64,000 nucleotides of DNA from Aplysia californica (taxonomy: Eukaryota > Mollusca > Gastropoda > Aplysiida > Aplysiidae): assembly GCF_000002075.1 (NCBI RefSeq), contig NW_004797305.1:1342153-1406152 (forward strand), written 5' to 3'. A program made the translations under genes and the position numbers. Below, piece after piece: positions 46,901 to 58,350 of this stretch; position 1 is the stretch's first letter; the number at the start of each line of letters is the position of its first letter. The notes beneath the pieces are model-generated. The model made no database searches. It was not told the DNA's origin and saw only the letters and a list, made by a program, of their open reading frames with translations.

Positions 46901-49900
46901 GTTCTGGTCCCGAATCAGTGTAGCCCCTTGCTCAGCGCACGCGCAGCGCGCATCATCTTACGTGTCATTCGGGTCCCAAGTCGGATCCCCATTCACGCAG
47001 GTCAAGTGTGTGTGCGTCAGTCTGCTTGAGTTTGTGTGCGTTTGTGGCCTTCTTCTAGAACAGTCTGCGTTGGTTCATAATCGAGGCATACGTATCATTC
47101 AAAACATGCCAAGTTGGTAGCTCTAGATGTTCGTCCAATGAAATTATAGAAGAAATTGACCCACTTAGACATGAGGAGCGCGAAAGGATAGTCAGGAAAC
47201 AAGACTTCCATTTTTCTATACAAAATATTTCAAATGTGCTTGATTTTTGTATGAAATGATACTACCTGATAAAAAATAAGCTTGTTTGATAGTTTTGAAT
47301 ACCATTGTGCAGGTACAAAGAACAATTTGAATGTAAAACATTCGGAAATTGACCTAAATTATCCCCTTTCGATCCTCAGGTCATTCATAACAACAAAGAG
47401 CGTCCAGAAAGGTTATTCGAATGGGCGTAACTACTCGTAATGTCTTATTAGCTTGTGAGAGGGGGTTATTCATGTGTTTGTTACACTTAATAAATAGAAA
47501 GCTATGAAAGATAAAGCGTTATTTTCATCATCGGTTAACACACTCCCGCGGTATTAATGGCGAAAACACACATTTCCCGGCGCGCGCACTGTTCACCAAC
47601 AGTACACACTGAGTTACCCCGGCGGCCTGCCCGGCACGTCCGACGTAATCGGTTGCTGATAAGATACACATCTGGGCACAGACGCAGGATAAGAGTTAAA
47701 AAGTAGTGTTGTCTTTTTACGCTGACCTTTCCTTATTTTTTCCCTCTTTGGCTTTATATTTCATGTATCGACATCAAATCCCCTTCCCAGACCATGTCGA
47801 TATAAGTGGAATATACTGTATTGGTTCCTCATGAGAGCATCTGTTCCTTTGTATAATGTGAAACTGAATTTATGCACTTCTATGATCTTACTCTAATGTC
47901 TGGGTCAGTTTGCTTTTTATTGTACGCTGTTTTAATGTTCCATTAATTTGAAGATTTCTTTTTCAAAGGTTATACTGTAAAGAAACTGTAAGGTTTCAAC
48001 GTATAGTTTTCACCTGCTTGTTCTTCATGGAAATGTCAAAGTTCCTGCTGACAGTAATTTTTTTTGTTTTTGTTTTTTGCATCCAAATATTTTCAGAAAA
48101 ATCAGTATGGCTTTGGCCTTTTTTTTTATACGGTCAACAGACTGGTTGCAAGTACTATAAATCGATTCAGATATTTAACTCATATCAACACGCTCAGTGT
48201 CGTTTCTATGTACTTCCTTTTGCCAGAATAACAGAAAGCATGTCATTTTCACTCCCCTAATCTAGCATCTGCGTTTGTCGCGGCCGCGATTTTCGGCATT
48301 TTTTTTTTGCCACGATTTTTGCATTTTTCAAAAAGAAAAGGCTGCTTCATTACATAAACGTGTATTTTGATCATTTTAAGGTGTCCCTGTAAAGTTATTT
48401 TCACACGAAGAATAATAAGTACATTACATACTATTTACGAATCTTATATTGCTGTTTGTCTTTTATTTTTCCCTCTTTGTTGTTGTGTTAATTTTCCTTC
48501 TATTTGTGTGTCTTTATATAGCCTAATGTCATTTAATTTGATGTTCCTATATTTTTTTTTTTTTATATTTAAAAATAATATATATATATGTGTGTGTTAT
48601 ATTAGAGCGTGTCTCCACCAAAACCAAATACTGACACTGGCAGGCCCCTTGTGTGTGATTCCATAATTTACATGTAATATCCTGTACTTTTTCTTGAATT
48701 AAGCACGTTTAGGATAGGTGGACACACGCCCTTATTTGTTACTTTTTGCGGTTGTTTGTGTGCTGTTTTAATTTTAATTTCATTCTGTTGCGAAACCTTT
48801 ATTTTTCACGTTTTTACACTCTATGTGTCTACAAATTATATTCTGGATGCTTAAAACAGAGCATAAGAAATTCTGGTGCTTTAGATTAAGTTACTTCTAT
48901 CAATGTATTGCGTCGTCACAGCTAGTTGAAAGCTTGAAAATTAATGGCAACTTTTGCCGTTTTTGTTGCAACTTTTGGACAAAAAAATGGCAACAAACGC
49001 AGATGCTACCGGCCAGTTTTCCAGATCTGAATGTATAATATTGGTGAAGTTAGAAATAGACATGTTACCCTTTTTTTTTTTTAAATTAGACACTTGGAAG
49101 GCATATTTTTGGAGTGGCAGCTTGTTGCATCACCAACAGTTTTGGATCTAGAGTCCATGTCACTTTCCGAAACAAGATTTATTATCAAATTCTTTCACAG
49201 TACACCTGTTGTGTTTTCTGCATTCGGTCTCTTTATCAGCTCTCCTGATGTTGCAGGCAGTTGGGCAAGTTTGTTTTTTCATTTTGAGCGAGGTACATCT
49301 AGATCCATAATTGTGGTACAAATGCTTATAGGATGTTTAAATGACAAAGCAGATTTATTTCTGGATGTTCAGAAAAGTCCATAGCATTCTTTCTGGCTGA
49401 TTAGAGTTATGCATGTGAAACAAGCACCCTTTTTTGGTGAATCATACCACCCCCTCAGTTGTTTTGATGATATTATAATTTCTTTTCACCAGGTGTCCAG
49501 TCTAAAGGAATTGATTCAATGTTTCCGGAAACCAAAGAAGAGTTTGATGAGTTTGCAGAAGCTTTGAAAACGAAAATTACTTTTTTCGAGGTGAGACAGC
49601 CATGTTGTCAACATCATTAATGAATTTAATGAATAAAGCTTTAAATTCTGAAATTTATAGATGCTGAGATTTTGGGGCGTGTTCTTCGTAACTATTTTAG
49701 GGACAATATAATTTGCTTTGCAGTAATAAAAACATGGTGCTAATGACATTTTGACTGTTTCAAGTTGCACTTCAGATTTCTAAATCACTTATCAAGTACC
49801 CAGTACACAAGTTTTTGTCTCTCCAGCCAGTTCCAAAATCAGCAGTAGTTTCTGTTGGACAAGCAAAAGACTCTTGCTGTGTGTCAGATATTATCTGTCT

Positions 49901-52900
49901 GGAGAGATTTTAAACATCGAAGCATTGTGTTAACATGCTTTTTTTTTTTTTTCATTTCAATCCTATGTCATTACAATCAATAGGAAGGGGGGAAATAGTC
50001 CCCCATGGGCATTGAATTTACATGTTTACTTTGCGTAATTGCAAAGTTTATGTCTGGGAGCTCCCAGCCACCAGCTTTAAGGCTGGCAGTTTTTGTGAAT
50101 CAAAATGTTGCCTTATTGTGTTGAACACATTATATATATATATATATATATGCTAAAAAAAAATTCTTTGTACTTTTGTTTTAATTCTATTGGTTTAGCT
50201 TCACCTGGTTTTTATTTGTAATGTTGTGTATGATTATTTTTTTACCCACAGAGCAGTAAACTTTATGGAGAGTTTTTGGAAAAACTCATAAACGATATTT
50301 CCGTGACGTGTGAGTATGTTTTCTTTGTTAATGTTATTTGTGTCTGCAAACAGTAACAGTGCAGTAAATACTCAACCGAAGTAAAGTCATAACATCTGCA
50401 CCATAGTGCTCTTTGGTCTTTGTTATTTAAGTTATGGAGTTTTCATGTTTTTACATCACAGTCACTTAATTTTAAAGTCTGGTGTGAGTGGGGTTCAGGA
50501 CATCCTTGTTATGCTGTATTCAATACTGTTGTCGTTTTCCTGTGCAGCAATGGTTTGGGTGTACTTATTCAGATATTTTTGTGTGGTGACGTATATATGT
50601 TTGCCACTATGCTATTGTTGTCTTTGCTATATTAAAAATCTATTCATAGATGGATGTGTTACACGGACTTGAAATAATGCTTCAGTAGCTTAAAAAGGGA
50701 GATTTGTTGTGATGAATTCCTCAACATTGCAAGCAGTGTGGAGTGACCATAATTTCAATTCTAAAGACAAATGTGAGGCAGCGTGGTGGAATCAGTTTTG
50801 AGCATATTGAGTTATTGGTATCATCTTAAAAAGCTTGTTCATTTGTCTTGCTTTCAATTAAAAAATCACCCATCCATCATCAATAGAAGTGGAGATCTTT
50901 CGGATTGAAGGAGGTGAGGGTCACCTGGTTTAAGAGGTAAAATTTACGAGAAAGTGGCCGCCAAAGCTTGGTAAATTCCATGGAAACTAAAATTATATTT
51001 TTGTGCCTTTAATACACATTTTTCAGTGAAATTCTCTAAGGACTTTGTTTGTAAATGGACATATAAGGTGTTGTGCCAAAAAAACAAAAATTTAATAAAA
51101 ATTGCTTAGCGGGGGAGAAAACTGCTGTTTTCTTCGATTTCATTATTATCACGAGCGCCTGATTTCACCAAGATGCCTCACAAATAGTACCTTCTCGATA
51201 TGGGGCTCAGTGTAGCAAAGATTTCACCAGGACATGGTGGAATATATGTACCTTCTTTCCAAGATACAGTGGTCTAGGTTTTTGACAACATGAGAAATGA
51301 AAAGATTGAATCGATCAGAAACCATCAACTGATGGACTTGCTTGCACACACCTCAAATGCTTAACTAAAAACCTATCTTTAGTAAGTGTACACATACATA
51401 TACTGTTTATAAATTTTGCTGTCTGCAGCTCCATGCCACACTTATTTCCTTCTTCATGAAAATTGCTGCATATTTACATTACATGTTTTTTGTTTGTTTT
51501 GTTTTTTTAATATTTGTATGAAGGAGACAATGCGTGTGAAAGTCAGTAGTGCCGTTTCAAACAAGTGTGGGGTGTTGTGAATTCACTCCATTCCCTTTTT
51601 CCCTCCTCCGCACATCCCAACTGCATTTTACTTTATATTGTCACATAGTTCATGCACTGGTTAGGGCATGAAGAGACTTGCTTGAAAAGTGTGTTGAGTG
51701 TTGCCATTGTTGACTAAAACCGGGCTCTTTAGTGGATTTTTTAAAGGGTCTAAGGCATATAAATTCTTTAACATGCTAAAAGCGGGCTCTTTGGCAGGCT
51801 GTGTTCTTAGTGTGATCTTTGGCAGAAACCACTGGTGATTAGAGCAATGCATTACTTGTAAGTGTAAGGCAATAAGGCCTATTCTTGCACACAAAAAAAC
51901 ATCTTGTGCTTGAACTGCTCACAGTCACTGGTGACAGTTTTCATTTCACATATTGCTGTTTTGGTTCCTTGGAGGTTTGGATTGGATTTCAGGTTTCCTT
52001 TCTGTTAGATGATTTGAGTGAGTGCTTACTGAATGCCAAAGAGTTACTTTGGATATGGACCCAAAACTGAATTAGAATTTTAAAGTAGCGACGTTGAAAA
52101 CTTAATGTCCGTTAACGTAAATGAGTCACTCTGTGGTTCCTTTCTCAAACGTACTGAAGCCTCGACCTACCAAATTGGCAAAACAGAATATCAAGTAATG
52201 CAGTGAACATCATTTGGTTGTTATTTATGCACATTACCCACTTAATGAGGCAACAAGTTAAAAATCTTTTCATACATTTTCAGTACCCCCAGATAACATC
52301 AAGAAAGTTGGCATTGCATTGAATTCCTTATTCCACGAGAAGGATAGGCAAAGGAAGGTAAGTGAAGAAATCTTGTCTAATCTTTTTGATTTGTTTTGGT
52401 TGTGGACCTTTCTAAAAGTTTTTGGCACTACATAAGGGATTTTTGTTATAATTTGGGGGGGGGGGGGGTTGTTGGTTTTTTTGTTAGTGGTCTAATGAGA
52501 AATACATGGCGATCCAAGAAAAAACTGTACAACTTGTTTTGTAGATATCTTCCTCCATACTGCAGTTTTGCGTTTCAATTTTGAACATAATATTTGGAAG
52601 CCAAAAGGAATTATCTGATATTCATTTCAGATAAATCCATGGAATGGTTTTGCTCTGTATGGCACATTTTAAAAAAGCAACCCATTTTCAACCCTGTCCC
52701 CATCTTCGTAACCTGACGCACCAGTTCGCATTAAAAGCATACCACTAAAAGTTGCAACAATCACGCCACATTGCAAGCTTCAGCAGTCTTAACAAGTCTA
52801 CAGAAGTCTGCAGATATTAATTTTCCAAATTTCATTTGCCTGCTGAGATCATGGTTAACTCACTCACTGCCAGGCATGTCTCGGCAGGATAACTGAGGAA

Positions 52901-55624
52901 TGCCAGGCTTTCGGGACCATTTTCCAAACCTCACCGTGAGCTTATTATTTTGTGTACAGCATTGAACTTTTCCACAAACAATGACATTGAAACATACTCA
53001 ACAAATCCCAAAAAAATTTTGTGATACCTTTACTGTGAAATTTTATGAGTTTGTCAATATGTGGCAAAATCGAGAAAAAAAACTTTTACATAACATTTAG
53101 GTGCTTGGTACATTCAGTCGATATGCATGCCTTTATATCTTTATCTCTGCAAGAAATGGATGTTGTATCAACCGACAAATGTTGAAGAGTCACTTTGAAA
53201 AGATATCTGACAAATTTTGTATCATTTAAGTCATCAGTCCACCCATCCTGAGCATCAACACATCTGGGTGTGTGGTTGCAGGACGGGGCATGGCCGCTGG
53301 GCGAGGGGTGCCACTATTTGAAGTTTGTTATGTAGACATAGGAGGGTCTATGTCAGCTGTATTCCTATCATTTGGGGTCTAAAGCTACGTTGTGTGATCT
53401 TTGACGTTTGCGTGACGGGACCGAGAAGCATCGGATCATAGGTCTGAGCGAGCATGGGGAACACCCGATTCTAGATCTAGGCCTAAATGTAACACAATTT
53501 TCATCTTCACTTGAGTCCGCACCTCTCCTATTTCCTTTCCTATACTCATTATCAACTCTGTATGATGGTTCATCATCACTATCATCTGACCCTTTATTGA
53601 CAAATGGGTCCATCAATTCAAATGTTCCGACCTCGTTGAGACGCCGTCGCTATCGTAACTGAACGTTGGTAGTTCGTTTCGGGCGAGTTCGAAAAGTCCG
53701 ATTTTTAAGTAGCTTATTCAAGGGAAGCTACTGCAACAATGCGGAATCGAAACTAAACTGGCTTATGTCGCCTACTTCCGACTGCCAAGCCCGAAACGCG
53801 TCGGGGAATGTTTGAAAAATAGTAGTAAAAACGCACCCGGCGGGTTTTGGGTTTGGCAGGCAGCGTCTACGCGGATCACCCGACAGGGTTAGGGCATGGC
53901 AGTGAGTGAGTTAAGTTAAGTAAAGAGCAGAGAGCTTTTTGTATTGAACATTGCCTCTGCACAAACTCACCATCCCTTACTTTTCATACGTGCCCTCAAG
54001 ACCTTTGGGTGTCGTGAGTAGAGAAGTTCCGTCAGTTTGAATAAATAGCTAATCAAAACTAAAAATTTCCCCCAAAAATGACCACTTCAGATCGAACACG
54101 CACCATACGCAGCCCTTTAAATGTCACCAGGGTGCAGATTTCTGTAGTCGATTCCCATGAGATGTCTGTTCGTGGACAATCTGCAGCTAGGACTTCCCCA
54201 CACCTCAACAGTCTGTATTCTACGACTGTACCATGTTCATCTTCGCTAGGCTGAGATGACATGAATCAGATCATGGCAATGTATTTATGATTCCTCAATG
54301 GTCTTGAAAAGCGGTTTCATTTCCTCGATGACATTGTTTAGTGCAAAGCCTGTTTTTCAACCTGCAGGAAACGTTGACTCCAGAAATGCTGTCTATTGGG
54401 CACCCCACTCCCTATTGTCTCTAGAAGCCACTTAATTCAGAATATCAGTGTATGTGGCTTTAAACACTCAAGGGTTAGCAGGTCCTTGTGTTTGGGCACC
54501 ATTGAACATTTCAAACGACGCGTTAAAAATGTGTCGAGTCCGAAGACGGGCACGTAGAGCACTGCTTTTAGGAATTCTAGAATGAATTTGTTTGTTTTTT
54601 AACCCTGTAAAAGAAATTAAATATTGTTTAAATGTTACTGGGATGGAAAATTAAATGTCAAAGAGAAAATAAAGAAAAAAAGTCAACCAATCTTTTCACG
54701 ACTTTCTTAACAAGATTTTTTTTAAATTGGTGAATTTCACATTTTTGGTTACTTTTTTTCTTTAAGCCATTTCTGTTTTCAAAATAAGTTTCTTCTCTAC
54801 AGGTTTTATATCAAACAAATTTCTTTTGAATGAATCATGTGTGTTCCAAATTACGTCCTTCTAGAACAATTTTTGTGCGAGATATTCAGGAAAAAAATTG
54901 TAGTTGTTGTTTTTTTTTCACCCTGTAGTTCTCATTATGCACAAGCGAACTCAAGTCGAGTCATTTGTGGTGGTTGACATTTACTGGTGCATAAAGAAAT
55001 TTAATGGATCTGTGTTTGCAAAAGATGTGGCAGTGAAGGAAACTGCTTCATGCAGATCTTTGCTGTCAAGTACCTGGCTGTTGTGACTTCCCCTTTTGGG
55101 ATAGTGCAGAAGTAAAAATATCATTGCAAAGTTTTCCCCATTGTCCTGCCGTACTCTCTGTCTTGGCCTTTTCAAATTGAAGTGTGTGATTGAGAGTGGC
55201 TGCACAGGCCAGTTATAGTTGAGAGTCTATTATGCTAACACCTCCTTTTCAATGGAGTGCTTTTTCACCATATGCACTTAGGTGATGATTAACTGTGCCA
55301 TCAGTTTGTTTCTCAGCGTTAGCCATAGTTTTGGTTTGTCTTACATGTATGTTCGCATTAACATCAACAAAAAGCAAATCTCTTATCTCAAACCAAACTG
55401 CTGACGATTGGGTGGGTTGAAAGGGTTTTCTGTTGCTCCGATGTTCTGGATGTGCATAGAAATTTTAAAATGCGCTTTTTTTTACCTACTCCCCCCAGGA
55501 GCAAGCAAAGAGCAAAAAGAAGAAGCAGAAGGCCTCTATCCGCCTGGACAAAGCTGATGACCTTGGCTTGGCTGATGCGACGTCAGGTGGTGGCTATTTT
55601 GATGACGATGATGATTTCATATAG
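40960..55624 (+). CDS. EIF3J: Eukaryotic translation initiation factor 3 subunit J, complete, 9 exons
   Basis: eIF3j is a loosely bound eIF3 subunit that contacts the 40S decoding centre and helps mRNA recruitment and ribosome recycling (family knowledge). Coding exons: 40960-40972, 41084-41169, 43318-43384, 44038-44123, 44945-45047, 49493-49590, 50252-50309, 52284-52357, 55499-55624 (stop TAG). All join in phase to 236 residues (human 258). Recognisable parts are the acidic N-terminus MDDWENEDFEP, the signature KWEGEDEDEDVK, the acidic DDDDEKK, a Lys/Glu-rich helix (LTAEEKLAEKIRLQKIQEE), EADLKLAKGLFG, the SKGIDSMFPETKEEFDEFAE segment, SSKLYGEFLEKLI, the Lys-rich KSKKKKQK and the tail GGGYFDDDDDFI, which matches the family's acidic C-terminus. 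The first exon codes only four full codons. Introns hold several nested transposons. Confidence 0.96.
41558..42578. repeat. Nested duplication A-B-B'-A' in EIF3J intron 2
   Basis: A (41558-41769) and A' (42367-42578) are both 212 bp and nearly identical, from GGCCACCTCTATTCTCACCC to CCTACTAAAAGCG. Between them B (about 41800-41999) and B' (about 42002-42216) are a second, more diverged direct pair sharing AAAACAAAATGGCGACCCGC and CACACCGATAGACAGTATTC. CTATTCTCACCCGG and its complement occur several times (41570, 41617, 42250, 42318), forming inverted pairs. No coding content supported. Confidence 0.88.
42645..42826 (+). repeat. Short SINE copy
   Basis: It starts TGGGTGGTTGGCGGTGCTCT and ends with the tail CTTATGCAGTTGCGAGTGCC plus GTAAAACC and an A-rich end. 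Flanking CTTTTTAAAAAAT and CTTAAAAAAAAAAA could be a loose target duplication. It lies in EIF3J intron 2, right after the A' repeat. Confidence 0.85.
42827..43317 (+). other. Rest of EIF3J intron 2; small shared motif
   Basis: Around 42850-42905 a G-run/C-run pair followed by ACCATAATTTGATG resembles 36550-36600 (ACAATAATTTGATA), suggesting another small repeat family. Nothing else was recognised. Confidence 0.4.
43385..44037 (+). other. EIF3J intron 3, nothing recognised
   Basis: Donor GTATGA, acceptor TTTTTAG. No repeat with defined ends. Confidence 0.5.
44124..44944 (+). other. EIF3J intron 4
   Basis: Contains a 165-codon open frame on the minus strand (44403-44900) that I do not accept as a gene. 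Otherwise no recognised element. Confidence 0.5.
45543..46430. mobile_element. TTAA element (piggyBac-like MITE), 888 bp, nested
   Basis: TTAA at 45543-45546 and 46427-46430. The ends CTCACTTCAGACGGG and, on the other strand, CTCACTTGCGACTGGG are inverted repeats. The end style is close to the 52855-53914 element (CTCACTCACTG). No intact transposase frame. Confidence 0.82.
46835..47699. mobile_element. TTAA element (piggyBac-like MITE), 865 bp, nested
   Basis: TTAA at 46835-46838 and 47696-47699, with ends CCCTCATCCTGCG and, on the other strand, CTCTTATCCTGCG. A GC-rich part near each end stands out from its AT-rich surroundings. No transposase frame recognised. Confidence 0.82.
48263..49008. 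mobile_element. TA element with TAGCATCTGCGTTTGT ends, 746 bp
   Basis: Left end TAGCATCTGCGTTTGTCGC; right end, other strand, TAGCATCTGCGTTTGTTGCC. The 18-bp inverted repeat has one mismatch and includes the TA target. The inside is AT-rich without a coding frame. It lies in EIF3J intron 5. Confidence 0.82.
49591..50251 (+). other. EIF3J intron 6 with TA microsatellite
   Basis: A (TA)n run lies near 50131-50151; acceptor TTTACCCACAG. Nothing else was seen. Confidence 0.5.
50773..51181. mobile_element. TIR element, uninterrupted copy, 409 bp
   Basis: Ends GTGAGGCAGCGTGGTGGAAT and, on the other strand, GTGAGGCATCTTGGTGAAAT. It aligns along its length with 32924-34166 minus the pogo-like insert. 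It lies in EIF3J intron 7. No coding content. Confidence 0.82.
51182..52283 (+). other. Rest of EIF3J intron 7, nothing recognised
   Basis: No gene or repeat with defined ends on either strand; acceptor TACATTTTCAG before 52284. Confidence 0.5.
52855..53914 (-). mobile_element. TTAA element, piggyBac-like, with leader remnant, 1060 bp
   Basis: TTAA flanks perfect 14-bp inverted repeats CTCACTCACTGCCA / TGGCAGTGAGTGAG. On the minus strand a frame at 53616-53368 starts MMDPFVNKGSDDSDDEPS and stays acidic and then basic, as in a piggyBac transposase leader; the catalytic domain is absent. It lies in the last EIF3J intron. Confidence 0.85.
53915..55498 (+). other. Rest of the last EIF3J intron
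   Basis: No recognised gene or repeat. A small minus-strand frame (54262-54059) has no family that I know. The acceptor before 55499 is a C run, CTCCCCCCAG. Confidence 0.5.
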
Positions 55625-56569
55625 CACTTATAACTAGTTTTGAAATTATATATTTTTTTCTTTTCTTTTTTATTTTTAAGATTGGTTTATGAATTATTGT
55701 CAGTTCCTACTAAGTCTTTCCACTGTGCCTAATTTATCGCCCTTGGGTCTTCTATCTCATCTCTCTATACTTCCAAGTTTTGTTGGGTTTGGTATTTTCT
55801 AAATTTTTCCATACCTGAGTTTTGTTTTTAAAAAGTTGGCTTGTAAAAACAATTTGGTTAAAGCTTTTAAAAGAATTATTCCCCACTGAATACTGTACCT
55901 ATGCACTCTGGTGAGGTAGCTGATGGTGCCGTTCCTGTGTGTAAAAAGTGCTGAAATTGTTCTGTGGGAAAACCTTATGAAGGATCGTACTGTTCTTGTA
56001 GGACTTTTTAAAGGGGAATCTTGGTATGATTGTTTTTCAAAATTAACTTGTGTCTTTTTTAAATTTTTACATCTTTTACGTGAGGAACTGATGAAGAAAA
56101 ACTTGCAGGCATTTAATTTTTCTCCTTAGTTTGTCTGACTTCAGGATATGAAGGTTAGGTTATTTTTATTTTATTTTATTTTTTTGTATGTGTAAATTGA
56201 ACTCTGGGCGAAAGTAATGTTATAAATTATGGGTGGGATGTACATGGTGACAGTGGTCTTGTGCGATTGTTTTTCGTATTCCTGTTCATGTTCACCTCTC
56301 TAAACTCTTGGTGAATGGCTTCTTTCGCCTCCCCCTGCCCCACTAGCAATGTGTACAGCATCTGATGACTAAATATTGCAATGTGCATCACAAGCTGATG
56401 TGTCTTATGCATGCGTTTCACGTAATACTGTTTTACTTGGAGCAAGTAATTAAAGGTGGAATAATCAATTATTGTTGTCTTGTGGATCTTTTTTCAATTG
56501 TTTTTTTTGTGATGGGATTAATTTTTTGGATTTGGGAGTGGTTATTACACAAGTCCTTTTTCCCCCCCC
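55625..56569 (+). other. EIF3J 3' UTR and flank
   Basis: T-rich sequence follows the stop. ATTAAA occurs at 56449-56454 and AATAAA at 56631-56636, the latter inside a repeat copy; neither can be called with certainty as the poly(A) signal. Confidence 0.45.
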
Positions 56570-56915
56570 ATCCGCAACTGATCATTATTGCAATGATAAG
56601 CTACGTAATGAATTGTGCGCTGGTCTATGGAATAAAAAGTTGCCGTATGCTAGGCTCTACACAGCAACACAACTTTTTGGTAAACAATCGAGATGGCCCA
56701 GGCGTGTGCATTTGAACGAATTGGTCTTTTTTTTTTTGCACAGCTCCTAATATGCAGGCATTTCAGGCATTACTTGTGACTTCTCTTTATACACATTACT
56801 TGCTCAGTGCCTGTTATTATCTACACAAAACCTTGTGTTTGCTATAAAGAACGCTCGGATTCAACGAGATTTTAGGTCAGGCCTGGCGACCTCGTTGAAT
56901 CCGAGTTCCACTGTA
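56570..56915 (+). mobile_element. pogo-like TA element (word AATCCGAG), truncated copy
   Basis: It matches the second half of 29421-30240, from AATGAATTGTGCGCTGGTCT to the terminal GTTGAATCCGAGTTCCACTG plus TA. The left half is missing. It ends seven bases before the element at 56922. Confidence 0.78.
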
Positions 56916-56921
56916 GTAAGG

Positions 56922-58058
56922 CATAGCTGCCACTTTCCCGCTAAATAGCGGAAACTCCGCTTCATCTAGCTTTTCCCGCTACTTTCCTCCTTCCTCCGAT
57001 GGACCGCTCTCGGTCGCAAATTGCGATACTTTTTTTACACGCGGAAAACACCGAACCGGGAGAGAGAGGAAAACGCAGCTTGTGCATGACGCATGTCTGC
57101 CCGTAGCTTTCTACTTCCGTTCTTCTAGGCCTAGCGTTAGTTTCACTTTGTTTATTGTGGAGCAACGAAGTGTCGATTGGGCATCAGGACGTTAGCGCAC
57201 CGAGTTGTCAATGAAAATGGCGGAAATTCGAGAGAAATTGATGCTGAATGCAAAAATAAAAGGAGCTTAAATGAGAAAGAAGCTGCCGGTGCGACTTGAA
57301 AAGTTCATGAGAAAATTGAACAAACCGCTTGCTGCACTTTGCGTTTGGTGCGATAAAGAAATCGCGGCCCGCGGCACTCCTGTACAATTGCGGTCCCGTT
57401 TGTTTACATGACGGCTAGATTCTAGATCTATATTGTGGCTGTGGAACACTGAAGTGAACACTGAATCTAGATCTAGATAATCTATCTCTAGATATAATCT
57501 AGATTTACACATATTTAGATATCTAGATTCTAGATCTAGATTAGATAGCCTAGGCTATAATTTTAATTCAGGTTAGATCTACACTCTACAGAGGGACTAC
57601 TAAGTTAAGTGCAAACGGGACTGCAGTTGTACAGGAGTGCTCAGTACAGCGGCAGAGGTGTTGCCTCCTTGATCCAATACTGCGCGCATTCTACATCGAT
57701 GTACAAGTTTTAAGTTGAAAGAAATCTTTTTATAAGACACCAGCTTGCAACAAACATTGGATTTTTAGTCACCAAGTCTAAACTGTGTCAAATTGACTCA
57801 AATGCTTGTTAGTCTACTTAACTTACTGCCTTTGTTGGGTTTTTTTTGTTATGTTGTTGTTGTTTTTTTTTCAAATACATTTTAATTCAGTTGCCTATGG
57901 TTAACAAATATGACAGTTTTCCCTTCCGAAACCATAGACTAGATTTTCCAGTATATATTTCCTCTGGATCTCACTGGTTTTACTCCAGCCTTCGGGGAGC
58001 GCGCATCCACCTTCGCATGAATTTCCTCCTTTTTTGAAATTCCTGAGTGGCAGCTATG
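56922..58058 (+). mobile_element. TIR element with 6-bp target duplication, 1137 bp, superfamily unclear
   Basis: Perfect 13-bp inverted repeats CATAGCTGCCACT / AGTGGCAGCTATG, directly flanked by GTAAGG (56916-56921 and 58059-58064). On the plus strand around 57213-57410 two short frames look like the start of a protein (MAEIREKLMLNAKIKGA; then MRKKLPVRLEKFM and CVWCDKEIAARGTP, a single CxxC as in a zinc finger). The rest is AT-rich, with an AGATCT tract at 57420-57545. A 6-bp duplication does not fit hAT (8 bp), Tc1/pogo (TA) or piggyBac (TTAA). Confidence 0.72.
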
Positions 58059-58350
58059 GTAAGGTCAGGATGAGGAAAGAAAAAGCAGCAGTTCCCCCAT
58101 ATTGTTCCGTCACAGTATGAGCATGACATTGATAAATCAGCCCATTTTCATTTACAATTCGACTGTGCATAGGAACATGTTAATATCCTTTTTTACTTCT
58201 TTTCGACTTCCTCAGTCAAAAGTAAGCGTTGTTTGGTACCAAATGAGGCATTTTCGTTTCTTTGATGCCATACGGAAGACATGCTGGAAAGTCAAATGAA
58301 TTCTACCAAGCACACACTGTGCAAAAGGGCTGATTCGTTCAAATGTAGGC

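Larger units (their letters stand above)
45331..47820. mobile_element. pogo-like TA element carrying two TTAA insertions
   Basis: Left end GTATAATCCACTTGTATCGA and right end GTCGATATAAGTGGAATATA plus CTGTA. Without the inserts at 45543-46430 and 46835-47699 it is about 745 bp, matching the 723-bp relative at 28591-29313 (opposite orientation). The left end has lost the outer CAG. It is in EIF3J intron 5. Confidence 0.85.

Noticed and set aside
54059-54262. 67-codon minus-strand frame in the last EIF3J intron
   Set aside because: No recognised family; too short to support as a gene.
40973-55498. snoRNA genes in EIF3J or WDR75 introns
   Set aside because: Introns of such genes often host snoRNAs; I looked for C/D box pairs but found none with convincing spacing and terminal stem.
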